From contig CM022668.1 of NCBI GenBank assembly GCA_012295275.1, positions 387,157 through 451,156 of the forward strand: 64,000 nt of DNA. Reading direction: 5' to 3'. Below, one piece after another: positions 33,167 to 45,882 of the stretch. The position numbers were made by a program, and so were the translations under genes. Numbering within the stretch: the stretch's first letter is position 1; every line of letters starts with the position of its first letter. The notes beneath the pieces are model-generated. The model saw nothing but the letters and a program-made list of their open reading frames with translations, searched no databases and had not been told where the DNA came from. The DNA is from Chrysomallon squamiferum (Eukaryota > Mollusca > Gastropoda > Neomphalida > Peltospiridae).

Positions 33167-36100
33167 TTTACTAAAAATTATTTAATAATTTGTAAACTGG
33201 AAAGTATCAGTGACAATAAAATATAAATAAAAATACCTTTAATAATGTTTGCTCATTAGTGTCACCATCACAAGTCTGAAGTTTAAAACAGTTATAAAGT
33301 TAGTAAATATATCAGTAAACATGTAGTGAGTTATAGTATCTGTGTGTTTTCAATGTGTGATAACCTGGTCAATTTATATTTGTATCTATGGCACCTGTGT
33401 TTCTAGAAATGTTAGGCATGTATATGTGTGTATGTATACCAGTAATCGATGGAAAACATGGATAAATAGTTCTAAAATTAACTTTACAAATCAGAACATA
33501 TATTTCTAGGCTGTGTTGTTTATGCCTCTTTGTTGTTGTCTGCAGTCAAAATGAAACAATTGCTGTCATACCACAAAATTAATGCGATGAGTTTATTGTT
33601 ACTTTGTGATCCTCAAAGTGCAGTATTTTGCTGGATATTGCTAGTAATCATCCCTGTAATTTGACTTCACTCAGACTGCCCATGTTTTGGAAGTCATAGG
33701 CAATGTTAACAACTGAGTTACATACAACTCTAACACCTGAGTCACATACAACTCTAACACCTGAGTCACATACAACTCTAACACCTGAGTCACATACAAC
33801 TCTAACACCTGAGTCACATACAACTCTAACACCTGAGTCACATACAACTCTAACACCTGAGTCACATACAATTCTAACACCTGAGTCACATACAACTCTA
33901 ACACCTGAGTCACATACAACTCTAACACCTGAGTTACATACAACTCTAACACCTGAGTCACATACAACTCTAACACCTGAGTTACATACAACTCTAACAC
34001 CTGAGTCACATACAACTCTAACACCTGAGTCACATACAACTCTAACACCTGAGTCACATACAACTCTAACACCTGAGTCACATACAACTCTAACACCTGA
34101 GTCACATACAACTCTAACAACTGAGTCACATACAACTCTAACACCTGAGTCACATACAACTCTAACAACTGAGTCACATACAACTCTAACACCTGAGTAA
34201 CATACAACTCTAACACCTGAGTAACATACAACTCTAACACCTATGTAACATACAACTCTAACACCTGTGTAACATACAACTCTAACAACTGAGTAACATA
34301 CAACTCTAACACCTGAGTAACATACAACTCTAACACCTGAGTAACATACAACTCTAACACCTGAGTAACATACAACTCTAACACCTGAGTTACATACAAC
34401 TCTAACAACTGAGTAACATACAACTCTAACAACTGAGTAACATACAACTCTAACACCTGAGTAACATACAACTCTAACACCTGAGTAACATACAACTCTA
34501 ACAACTGAGTTACATACAACTCTAATAACTGAGTAACATACAACTCTAATAACTGAGTAACATACAACTCTAACAACTGAGTAACATACAATCTAACACC
34601 TGAGTAACATACAACTCTAACAACTGAGTAACATACAACTCTAACAACTGAGTAACATACAATCTAACACCTGAGTAACATACAACTCTAACAACTGAGT
34701 CACATGCAACTCCACCAGCTGAGTTACATACAACTCTAACACCTGAGTTACATACAACTCTAACAACTGAGTAACATACAACTCTAACAACTGAGTAACA
34801 TACAACTCTAACACCTGAGTAACATACAACTCTAACAACTGAGTTACATACAACTCTAACACCTGAGTTACATACAACTCTAACAACTGAGTAACATACA
34901 ACTCTAACAACTGAGTAACATACAACTCTAACACCTGAGTAACATACAACTCTAACACCTGAGTAACATACAACTCTAACACCTGAGTTACATACAACTC
35001 TAACAACTGAGTTACATACAACTCTAATAACTGAGTAACATACAACTCTAACACCTGAGTAACACACAACTCACACAACTATAACAACTGAGTAACACAC
35101 AACTCTAACAACTGAGTAACATACAACTCTAACACCTGAGTAACACACAACTCACACAACTATAACAACTGAGTAACACACAACTCTAACAACTGAGTAA
35201 CATACAACTCACACAACTCTAACAACTGAGTCACACACAACTCACACAACTCTAACAACTGAGTAACATACAACTCTAACAAGTGAGTAACACACAACTC
35301 ACACAACTCTAACAACTGAGTCACACACAACTCTAACAAGTGAGTAACACACAACTCACACAACTATAACAACTGAGTAACATACGTCAGTAACTCTCGA
35401 ACTGTGATGGATGTAAGATGAAACTGATTTTGAGCAAACGGTGATGTCTGTTCTGAGTGAACTCATAACATGGTATTTTGAGTAATAGATCAGAAACTAT
35501 TTCAGTGCTCATTAATATGAAATATTATTTTTACAATCAGTAATAAGCACATGAAAAATATATCGAATAGCAGTACATTAAAAAAATAGTATTCAGAGCA
35601 ATATTTCATGTAATAGATAAAGTACTATTTTTATTAACTCAGTAATTTACTATTAAATAATATTCTGAGTAATGACTAAATTTTGGTTTCAGTAATGATA
35701 AACAGCATTTAGAACATCTGATAAAAAAATAATTACTTGAATAACTGATAACAAGTATTTTGATTATCTAACAAATAGTATTTTGACTAATTAATAAACA
35801 GTATATTGATTACCTGATAGTATCTGTTTTGAGTAACTGACAGTGCTATTTCAGTGATTAATTAATAACATTTTGAGTAAGTGATAAACAGTATTTAATG
35901 TAACTCATAAACAATATTCTGAGTATCTGGTAACACTATTTTGAGTTTTCTTACTTGAAAACTTACTGTGCTTGTCTGTTTATCATGATCAACACACAGC
36001 AAAGGCTGAAAAATAAATTAAAGTGATTTAAGTAAATAAAAATATAAGCCTGCATGTATAAACTGAATTTATTTTTAACTATGATAATGATATATAGGTG

Positions 36101-36361
36101 TCTCTCTGTGTGTATGTATGGGTATGTAAATGTTTATTTACCAACAAATTATTTAACAATTTGTAAACTGGAAAGTATCAGTAACAGTAAAATATGAATT
36201 AAAATACCTCAGATAATGTTTGCTCCTTAGTGTCACCATCACAAGTCTGAAGTTTGAAACAGTTATAAAATTAGTAAATATATCAGTAAATGTGTAGGCA
36301 ATGAAAAAAGTGAGTTGTAGTATCTGTAGTATCTGTGTTTTTATGTATAAATAGTTTACAT

Positions 36362-36408
<47 letters not shown>

Positions 36409-39400
36409 CACTGATAATTATCTGTACAATTGTCATTATCATTATTTTTATCATAATAATCAACATTAAATAAGTTATTATCGCTAAACTATCCAAAGCA
36501 AACTTAAAAAAGACAACTAAAAAGAAAAAGAAAAGAAGAACAAAGAAACAAATTCCTCTGATACCGTAATTCTAATTTGTGAGTAGTTTCCTAACTGAAC
36601 ACACTGTGTTCCGCTACTGTTCACTATGTTGATCACTGTCTCTTGATCTGAATATCAAAATTACAACAACTGTTAATTATATTTTCCTCTTAAATAAGAA
36701 AAAAGAAAAATAACATCCACATTTTTTCAATATCCTAGAAATGTTTCGTTACAAATTAACAATACTTTACAATCTTTTTAATAGAGAATTTTTATGGCAA
36801 CACTATATTTTAAGATATTTATACTAAAATACATTTTTGGTGTCAAACACTGACTTACACTCAGAGACACACCAGTTCATATATATAAATGTATAATATG
36901 GTAATATCAATATATACATAAATACAGCATCTTTAGTTTCCACTTATTTCCTTACCATTATCCTTCTTACCTTTTCTAGAATCAGATGCTTTGTCTGTCT
37001 TGAAACCTCCTGAAATTTGAAACATAAATATTTTAACATTATGCATATTCTGATATTTAAAAAAACATGCTGACGGAAGCCATTAAACTGGAAGTACACT
37101 ATTTATATAAATTCAAAATGGCTGCCAGCAAGTCCTGTAGAGACCATTATCTCTTAAACAGCCTGCTCTAGACCCCATAAATGTATTACTGGCAGATAGG
37201 ACAGTGTCATTAAAGAACAAAAATGTTCCTTCAAAATTTTTGTGTGGCATCGCAGACAGCAGATAAGATGCAGGTGACATGAAACACACAATTTATGGTG
37301 ACAAATGATCCGAGATTTTATTTTTGGGTGCCAGAGATCAAAATATCAGTATACCAGCTGGATATGTTATAATATCTGAATTTTTACTTATTTCCTTACC
37401 TTTATCCTTCTTATCTTTTTTAGCACAAAATGTTTTAATCCTCTTGAAACCTCCTGAAATTTAAAAAGTAAATATTTTTACATTATATCTACTCTGATAT
37501 TTTAAAAATGTGTTGATGGAAGTGTTTCAACTGCAAGTACAAAATTTGTATAAATTCAAAATGGCTGCCACCAAGTCCTGCAGAGGCCATAAATGAATTA
37601 CTGGCAGATAGGAAAGTGAAATTAAAGAACCAAAATATGCTTTCCAAATTTTTGTGTGGCACTGCTGACAGCAGTAATTGACATGAATGACACAATTTAT
37701 CTGGACAAATGATCACCACTGTAATGTATGAACTTAGGTCAACTTTCTTTCCTGCCTCTGTTCAGATCATCTCTTATCTCAGTGCTGTTATTCAATCATT
37801 TACATGTTAGAACACAAGCAGTTTCATTCACTTTTACATATACAATGCTGACCCATCATTAGAGGCACAGAGGGGGATGGCATAAATGCTTATATTTTCA
37901 AGGACCTCTTGTTACACTTATTCCGAATCTTCATGTTCAGCATCAACAGTAACACAAGCAGTATTACTCCATAATGAACCAGTTGTGTAGAGTATCACAG
38001 TCTTCAATTTTATTCATGAGATACTTTCGTATCCATATTTGTCAGACACAGACATGTATTCAGTATTTATTTCTGAACCCATTCAAACCTGGTTTGAAAA
38101 GAAAACCTTTGTAAGTGATGTTTCTCTGAATCTAAACAAACTTCACACAGGTGGCCATTTTTTCTTAAACCTTCTGAAAAAACAACTTTGAGATCTGAGA
38201 AAAGGTACCAAAGGGATTCAGGCAGAAACCTTAAATTAAATTCAAGTGATCTTAACTGAAATGAGAGTGTTGAGTATTCAATTTGTGCAGTAATTTTAAT
38301 CATCCTTTGCTTTTTAGCATGCTCATTGTCTCTCTGGAACATCATAATTATGTCATTCTGAAGGCACATTTTTGTTCACCAATAATACATTTTATGCACT
38401 TTTTTTTACCCAAAATCATCAGAACTTTATGTAGATATTCAGATTGCCCTGCTCTCAAGTCTAACCAGAAGCAGCCATTTTGTTACAGGATATGCCATTT
38501 TTGGCATACATCTAATGGACTAGTTACAAAATAAATGTTTAATTAAGAAGTTAGATATTCTTACCTTTTTTATAACATATTACTCCAAAAGTGATAAATG
38601 CAACAACAATAACAGTGATGATACCAGCAATCAGACCAACAGTATTAGTTCTTTCTTCTGTTTCTAAATAAAATTGAAGAAGTATTTAAATATTAATTGA
38701 AAAATGTTTTCAACATAAATAATAAATAATTAAAAAAGGTAATTATCAAATTCCTGTTAAAAAATGAACTGAAAAGAACTGAATGTTTTTTGCATAAAAC
38801 CAGAACATGAATAAAGTGATTTGTCTATTTCTAATAAATATTACAAACTATTAAAAAATATATATATTTTATAATATCAGTGCTGGGAAAATGTTCTCTT
38901 TTTACCAGTCTTGACCAATTTGTGATCATTGGGCTGATGTTATTTTTGAAAAACATTGTTTACTGGTAATATTTTAAAAATATTTTTGATCAAAAGCATG
39001 CCATCATTTCTGTAATTAAAATAATTTTATTTCTAAACAGTCACAACAAATTAAACACTTTGAACAACTCCCACATTTACTGCATACATCTGTCAGTAGT
39101 GTTTTCTTTGTTAACATGAAATGAACATTGTATTAACGGAGTTAACATTTTGAATTAAGACTGACTCTGATGTATTCAAGTCAACACTCTCAGGTATTTC
39201 CTACAATGGTGATTACAAGCTGTGTGGAAAAAAAATAAAATAAAATAAAAAGAATTCACTAAGATAGGCACCAGTTTATCTGCTTTATATTTCTTTTTGG
39301 AGCAGGAATTAGCCTAAACCTTGATTTCTTAAAACATGTAGATGATACTGCTGCTCACAGTCATTAAGGGTTTGAGATAAGATATTTAATAACACTAAAA

Positions 39401-40777
39401 ATTAATGTCATATATTTAAGTAAGAATTTATCATCATCCAGTCATTGTTCATGTTATTAGTAGTTGTGCCATCAGTTTCTGTCAAATCCACTTAACCATT
39501 CAACCAACAAAACATTTGACATTTATTAACATTCAACATGATGTCTCTTTACATGCACACAAATAGATATATAGACAGACAAACAGAGATCAATAGACAG
39601 ACTGACAGACAGATAAAAAATAAAAAAGAGAGATAACAAAAGGTAAAGAAGTTTGATATTACCAGATACTGATGGCTTTCTGGTTGTCCTGAAGAAGAAA
39701 AAGAAAAAAAAAATGTCAGTCAACAAATTCTAAAATATTTACTATGAAAATGGTATTTTTCAGTATCTTAATCACATGTCTGTATGTAAATTAACTATCT
39801 TAACAGACATTACATACATAAACTATGTACAAACCTATACCTACAGAAACAATGTTCACATTAATTCTATCACTTCATCTACAACAAAATATGTACATAT
39901 TCATGCATGCATAAACACACACATACAAAAAACAACAACAAACCCTTCAGTCTCTGCTGTTGATTTTTCAGCTGTTTTTTCAGTTGTTGTAGTATCAAGA
40001 ACACAGTGAAAACCTTTAAATAAACAAAAACCAAATTCAAAAACCAGTACATGTTAAAATTGGTTTTATTTTATTTATTTATTTTTGTACAACTAATGTC
40101 AAACTATAAACATTTTCAAGTTGATAACAGAAATTAATAAAACAGTAATGTATACATATAAATATGTTTTTAATTAAAGTTAATAACACCACAATAATAC
40201 AACAAGCCAGTCATTTGAACAAAAATGTATTTAGACTACTTATTACATTACATTTATGTGTCACACATTATTATTTTATTTCAGTAAAGGTTAATAATAT
40301 CAGTGTAAATCTTTTTCCAGTACAGAACTTTGTCTTCAACATGGAGTTTGCCTATTTTTAATAATCAGGTTTTACAAGATAAAACTCACTTGAATTGAGT
40401 TTCCCTTCACAATTACTTTTTAAGCACTGGCATGGTTCATTGAAGGTAAAACAGTGACAGTTTTCTGGTGATGGGGCATACTGTTGTTGATAGTCACAGC
40501 TACACTTTGTGTCCTCTATAGGTGTACCCTCCTTACACATCTTTTTGCCATTCGTTTCACATGTCCTGTGTCGGTGGCTGCACACAGGAAAGATAAACGA
40601 GTATGATGCTCTCCCCACTGGCTGATAGGACCCGGCAGGACACAATTCACACTTAATAGCCTCATCTGGATAGAGTCTAGCATACGATCCTGAAAATAAA
40701 ATAGTAAAAACATATTTTAAATACATGTTTATGTGCATGTGCATATGTATGTATGTCTGTATGTGTGTGTATGTATG

Positions 40778-40811
<34 letters not shown>

Positions 40812-41150
40812 TGTGTGTATGTATGTATGTATAGACAGATTGACAGACAGGCAGACACAAAAAGAAGTAGATATACACTACTAACCTGGAGCACACTCTC
40901 GTGGCTGGTGACAAAATGAAATAACGCTGGAATCACCAGACTCCTGACAATGCAGTCTGTCAGTCTTCTGACAAAATTTCCACTCCAGACTCTTGTACTG
41001 TTGTGTTCCTACAGCTGGGCAGTAGTCTAAACCTAACACATTAACACAATCCAAGTTCTCAACACACAAAACTACTACAAGAAACAATACACAGACTATT
41101 TCACCTGAACAACTCTTCCATTTTGTCTGGACAAACATCACTGATTGCAT
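32432..41150 (-). CDS. Gene C: TNFR-like receptor with intracellular RHIM, 380 aa
   Basis: Thirteen coding exons on the minus strand: 40886-41150 (ATG, signal peptide), 40390-40689 (cysteine-rich), 39944-40013, 39663-39688 (stalk), 38565-38663 (membrane, GLIAGIITVIVVAFITFGVI), 37400-37453 and 36956-37009 (two 54-nt basic exons, each beginning GGFK), 36565-36647 (RHIM), 36208-36246, 35967-36005, 33237-33275, 32789-32827 (39-nt cassettes TCDGDTKEQTLSE, PLLCVDHDKQTST, TCDGDTNEQTLLK, TCDGDIKEQTSLK), 32432-32467 (VPTFGENAFIT, stop TGA). Total 1143 nt; every junction has GT/AG and phases close exactly. Signal core IVCVLFLVVVLCV. TNFR-type cysteines dominate exons 1-3. The tail has no death domain; it has a RHIM core VQLG with NYSQI after it. 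RHIMs are known in RIPK1, RIPK3, TRIF and ZBP1, and in cryptic form in fly PGRP-LC/LE and IMD; the link to amyloid signalling here is inferred. AATAAA on the minus strand at 32365-32370 could be the poly(A) signal. Confidence 0.85.
32550..32735. repeat. TG microsatellite in a duplicated block of about 80 bp
   Basis: A phrase with CATATTACATATAAACTGAA and ATGCTATATTGG followed by TG runs occurs twice in tandem, in the last intron of gene C. Confidence 0.8.
33117..33164. repeat. (TG)n microsatellite
   Basis: Pure TG run between two cassette exons of gene C. Confidence 0.95.
33708..35385. repeat. Intronic minisatellite of gene C, 24-bp unit
   Basis: About 1.7 kb of 24-bp units (TACAACTCTAACACCTGAGT plus CACA), with variants in blocks: CACCTGAGTCAC to the left, CACCTGAGTAAC in the middle, and CAACTGAGTAAC with CACACAACTC units to the right. 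The 24-bp length keeps both strands open, so spurious frames arise (LELYVTQV and TPESHTTL repeats). It occupies the same intron region as the array in gene B. Confidence 0.97.
36360..36405. repeat. (TA)n microsatellite
   Basis: CATA then pure TA run, next to the RHIM exon of gene C. Confidence 0.95.
36565..36647 (-). other. RHIM-encoding exon of gene C
   Basis: This 83-nt exon (phase 1 in, phase 0 out; acceptor gatattcag, donor GTATCA) encodes 28 residues. Its middle reads INIVNSSGTQ then CVQLGNYSQI. The RHIM consensus is [IV]-Q-[ILV]-G-x-x-[N]-x-[LIM]; here V-Q-L-G-N-Y-S-Q-I fits at every fixed position except Ser for Asn. The upstream I-x-N-S-S-G matches the I-Y-N-S-[ST]-G that precedes the core in RIPK1. 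The homologous exon of gene B has the same length and the same VINIVN and GTQ-x-VQ but lacks Leu-Gly. Confidence 0.7.
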
Positions 41151-41154
41151 GTAT

Positions 41155-41198
41155 AGTTGTCACTTTTTACACAATCAATTGTAACTTTTTACATGTGC
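41155..41198 (-). promoter_or_regulatory. Leader motif pair upstream of gene C
   Basis: Two copies of the same leader motif (41155-41172 and 41177-41198) lie directly 5' of the gene C start codon, spaced as in gene A. Confidence 0.35.
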
Positions 41199-42114
41199 AT
41201 ATACAAATTAAATATTTTTGTTTTTTCTTTTTGTTCTGTGTGTTGTCAGATGACAGTATTCTGGAAACACAAGAATATATTCTTCAGTCAGTTATTCCTA
41301 CAAGAAAATAATAATAAATATTATGTTATGATTAATATTAAGAATCAAATTTAATTATATTGGTATTTTAGAAATTATTTTTGACAGAAAGGATTATTTT
41401 GTTAAAATAGATATGTTGTCCTTCCAGTTCATCATGCAGAGACTTCTTTGTTAACTGCTGTACACACACACTCAATGTGATGGGAGAATGATCACTATAA
41501 AAACAGGAAGATAATATACAATAAGAAACAAAACTGCAATTTGGGTTGCAGATTTGGCTTAAATATATTTCATTAAAATGAGTAGACTATGACTACTACT
41601 ACTACAACTACTGTTTAGTTACATATATATTAACAGTAAATTACAAACCTGTTCAAAATATAAGTCGTCTGATTAGAAGTTAAGGAAATATTTCAAAATG
41701 ACTAGTAACTTCCATTACTAAGCCAAAGTAATTACCAGGAAATATATTTAAAAATAAACATGATTACTACATTGGGTCATTGTCAGGAACACAGACAATA
41801 TTATTTCTGTTCAGATGGTGACACTGATTGTGTGGGGTGTTACTGACATCACTACTTACAACATTGTACATTTTTTATATTTATGTGTATTTGTTAATTT
41901 ACATGTGTTGGTATTTGTATCTTCATAATAACATTAATTTTCTTCTTTAGAAATTAGTGTCTCAGTGATGATATGTCTTTAATATAACCAAAATAATAAT
42001 AATAATTACAGGAAGTTCATGTGTATATGTAATGAAAAGGCTTATGGTTCAATTATTATTAATGTGTTATGTATATATAAAGGATTTTAACAGAGACTTT
42101 AATACCAGGTAATT

Positions 42115-43010
42115 AGTTGAAAAAGTATTTAAATATTAATTAAAAATGTTTTCAAATTTACCAGCAACATAAATAATAATTAAAAAATGTAATACCAAAT
42201 TCATGTAAATCATGAACTGAAAAAGAACTGAATGTGAATTTTCACTCTAAAAGAAGAACACGAGGAAACTGATTTGTTTATTTCTAATAAGCATTAGAAA
42301 CTATTAAAAAAATATATATATTTTATAATATCAGTGCTGGGAAAATGTATTTTTTTTTACCGATCTTGACCCTTTTGTGATCTTTGGGGCTAAGGTTATT
42401 TTTAAAAAACATTGTTTACTTGTCATATTACTGGAGAGAGAGAGAGAGAGAGAGAGAGATCAAAAAAAAAAAAAAAAGAGATATAACAAAAGTTACAGAA
42501 GTTTTGTGTTACCAGATATGAATGGCTTTCTGGTTGTCTTGAAAAATAATATTAAGAAAAACATAATTGTCAGTCAACACATTTTAGAATATTTTCAGCA
42601 TCTTAATTATATCTCTGTATGTAAATTAACTATCTTACACACACATTACATATACAAACACATACACATACTATGTACAAAGCTATACATACACAATATA
42701 CACATTAATGCTATCACTTTATCTATAATAAAATAGATACATGTTCATGCATGCATACAAACATAAGTAGTCTCTGTTGTTGATTTTTCAGTTGTTGGTT
42801 TGTCAGTGGTTGTAGTATCAAGAACACAGTGAAAGCCTTGAAATAAACAAAAACTAAATTTAAAAACCAGTACATGTTAAAATTAGTGTTATTTTATTTA
42901 TTTACTTTTTAACAACTAACATCAAACTATAAACATTTTTAGTTGATAACTGAAATGAATAAAGCAGTAATATATACATATAAAAATGTTTTTAATTTAT
43001 GTTTTATACC
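42115..43010 (-). pseudogene. Dead partial TNFR-like copy (second copy of 4360-5270)
   Basis: Same fragment as at 4360-5270, carried by the long repeat. The exon-4-like piece is at 42513-42537 and the exon-3-like piece at about 42770-42837, with the same lost donor. It differs by a (GA)n tract at 42434-42460 followed by an A-run that is absent from the first copy. Confidence 0.65.
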
Positions 43011-43911
43011 ATGTAATTAGTTCTTGTTAACACAATCAGTAGAAATGATAACGGGCAGATATATTAGTATTAGTATGCAAGGTGTCCAAGTGCCTGAAAT
43101 AAACATGAGATCACATCCATTAATCTGTTGTCAACTAGGTGTTTATGTGTTCAAAGACAACAGAACCCCTGCTATTTAATAAACAATGAACTTAAAATTC
43201 CAAAATGAAGTTAATTACATTTGTTAATGATTACTTTTAACACATGGGTTTGGGTGAAACTGATATCAATTAAAACTGAATGAACTGCAAGATGTTCTTA
43301 AGTGATTTAATAATCACCTATTTTATATTGATAGACTATTTCATTAGTATCAAACTGAGTAGAACTATATTAATGGCATTACCAGTTTCATATTATGTTA
43401 CTTCTACTTGAACATATGATAACAGTATGGATAGAGAATGATATCATGTATAATAATATGGATAGGAGTTTTACTTATGGATAACTCCTCAAAGAGGACA
43501 TGACTAATGAACTTTGGCTGTTGATATAAATATTTAAATGAATGTAATAGACGGGTTCCAAGTGATGTCACAAAAAGGAAGTTGGCTATCTTTGGCACAA
43601 TGAAAGTGTTTGTTACTTATCAATCACAGTGAGGCATGGCATACAAGAGAAGTTGTACAATGCCAAAGAAAAAATAATGTTATTGTAACGTTGAGGAGGT
43701 TACAACAGATCAGTGTGATGTAGAAAAAATCCACTATTATGTCATTCCAGCTATAAAAAAACATCAAGGTGAAAAAATTGAGGAACTGAGCAGTGATTAT
43801 GGCTACAAAGTTGAATTAAAACATAGTTTACAAAAATCTAGCAAATGTTCAAATTTGTTCAGAACATTTTATAAACAGCATATATTTTTCAGCAGTAGTA
43901 GCATCATTACA

Positions 43912-43945
<34 letters not shown>

Positions 43946-44213
43946 ATACATACATACTTTTTTGCATGTTTAAACAATTGTTTTCCATGATAAGCAATAA
44001 TTAAAGTCTTGTGTGTGTGTATATAAACAAAAAGATATTTCACATTTACAGTTTGAGGATACTTTTCAGAAGTAATTTATGTCATGATTATGAATATGAA
44101 GACTTTGAACAATTGAGAAAAACAATGCCAATGCAGTTTTGCAAAAGTAGCCATAATTATACACTATTTTGAGATTTTCATTAAAAGACCCTCAAACATA
44201 CTGACAAGGGCAC

Positions 44214-45390
44214 AAAGTTGATCGAGTGAGAAACACCACAACACAGCTAAATATCTGACTGGCATTATCCCTCAAGCATCTATTGCTTTCACATCTCTAG
44301 GGTGGGTAGGGCATGTTAGTGACAAATATATTACTGAGCATTGTTCCTTTCTATCAGACATCATACCTGGTGATATTATTTCGGCTGTCACTGAATTCAA
44401 ATTGCCTAACAAATTGTTACTACAATCACATCCACGCTTTTTATTTTTATGCCATGGAATTGAAATTGCATAACTAATTGTAACTAGAATGGAATGGAAT
44501 GGAAAAAAATTAACGTGCTAATCAGAGCTAGCTGTTGTGAAGCATGTCTGCGACGGGCACGCTTTCTGACAGGTCAGCGGGCGTGTCCGTCGCTTAACTA
44601 GAATCACATCCACGGTCTTTTATTGTAGCTGCCAATTTTTTCTAACTCCATGGTGTTGTTATAAAAAGGGCTGGCGTTTGGCAATTAAGCAGCGAAGGAA
44701 AAGGGCAACACATTTTTTTGTTTTGTTTTTTGACACAAAAACAAACAACAATTCTATGAATTTATTGACTTACAGATTGATCGGTTGAACAGCCGGTGGA
44801 TCTACGGATGGAATGGCTGATTGACGGATCAATTTGAGTGGCCAATTAAATTAATAATTAAAAACAAAACTATACGTGCTGTACTTTCAGACCATACTAA
44901 CTCGTATTTTTTTTTTTTTAATTCTTCTCTTGTACATAATAAATATAAATAAGTTCATGTTCTTATTCCTAGCTGCAAATATTTATAACATCTTTTAAAT
45001 TAAAACAGAAAAATAAAATAAAATAAAATAAAATGTAAATAAGTTAACTATACTCTTGTTATTCTTTTTAGTTACAGGTGTTCACAGCATCCTTTTAATC
45101 AATAAAAAGACCATTGGCAACAAAAAAAAAAGAGAAAAAAAGTTGGAATTGTTGGACCAGAAGAAGGCAGCCAAAAAGAACAAAGAAATATCAGCACCAG
45201 CCGACAAGAGGACAAACAAACAGGACACAACCAACACAGACCCGGTGATGACTAGGAGAGCTTCAACGAGCCAGACAAGTACTTGAAACAAGGAGCGGAT
45301 AACGTGTACGAAACCTCGGAACCAGTTCATTACGATCCGATATGCTGGACACTCCCTTGTGTCCTGCAATCGTAACGAGAACCCACTCAA
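44214..45390. mobile_element. 1.18-kb segment present only in copy 2
   Basis: The flanks join directly in copy 1 at about 6523. The segment carries a transposase fragment (44228-44473), a TATAAAAAGG box-like site near 44660, a repeated phrase AACTAGAATCACATCCACG, and a Lys-rich frame 45056-45286 that I do not recognise. It has no obvious inverted ends; only a short AC(A) microhomology is seen at the junction. It could be an insertion here or a deletion in copy 1. Confidence 0.6.
44228..44473 (+). pseudogene. DDE_Tnp_4 (PIF/Harbinger, ISL2EU-type) transposase fragment
   Basis: The 81-codon open stretch reads EKHHNTAKYLTGIIPQAS, then IAFTSLGWVGHVSDKYITEH and CSFLSDIIPGDIISA. This matches the middle of DDE_Tnp_4 transposases: KHHNT-x-K, PxG-x-I-x-F-x-S-x-G-W-G-G, SD-K-x-I-T-E and PGD. 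The next motif, which should bring a catalytic Asp (L-A-D-x-G-F), reads SAVTEF, so the Asp is lost. The N-terminal part is absent. It is a dead relic. Confidence 0.75.
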
Positions 45391-45492
45391 ACATATGTTT
45401 TATGATTGTATAATGTATTATCAAGTCATCTGAATATCATAATTAAATAATTAACATGAAATATAACTTGTGTTGTGTTTATTTCTCTAGTG

Positions 45493-45882
45493 CAGTGATT
45501 CTCAACCGCCGTGTCGCGAAACTTTGTGACGAACACCTGAAAACACGGACAATGTGCACAAATCTCCGTTTCATGTTCTACTAATATGCCTTGGAGGAAG
45601 GAACTTCCTTTCTCCAGTGAATATGCACACATTCAAAGTGCACCAATCAGTGGCGGCCACCAACCTTTGCACCTTTCGCTCAAGGTCGATCAGTTGCCCA
45701 TGAGACGTCAGTGTGATAGGTTGTGTGTGTGGTGTTGTTCCGCACTGGTCGTGTGTGAGCGTGCGTAATGCCGATTGCCGAATTAACGATCTCATCATAT
45801 AATATTTAAAATTATTACTGTGTCGCGACAGTTTCATGCGTTCGTAGGTATGTCGAGAGTAAAAAAAGGTTGAGAAACACTG
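45493..45882. mobile_element. hAT-type MITE, second copy, 390 bp
   Basis: Same length, same ends and the same flanking CTCTAGTG (45485-45492 and 45883-45890) as at 6625-7014. It therefore inserted before the long duplication or haplotype split. Confidence 0.88.

Noticed and set aside
33671-35363. Long open frames on both strands with octapeptide repeats (LELYVTQV, TPESHTTL)
   Set aside because: They arise because the minisatellite unit is 24 bp, a multiple of three; they lie within an intron of gene C and have no start context or flanking coding sequence.
32432-36246. TRAF-binding motifs in the cassette exons
   Set aside because: KEQT and DKQT resemble but do not meet the TRAF2 consensus [PSAT]x[QE]E or PxQxT; too short to claim.
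32432-41150. Death domain in the receptor tails
   Set aside because: The tails are too short and lack any helical death-domain-like stretch; only basic, RHIM-like and cassette exons are present.
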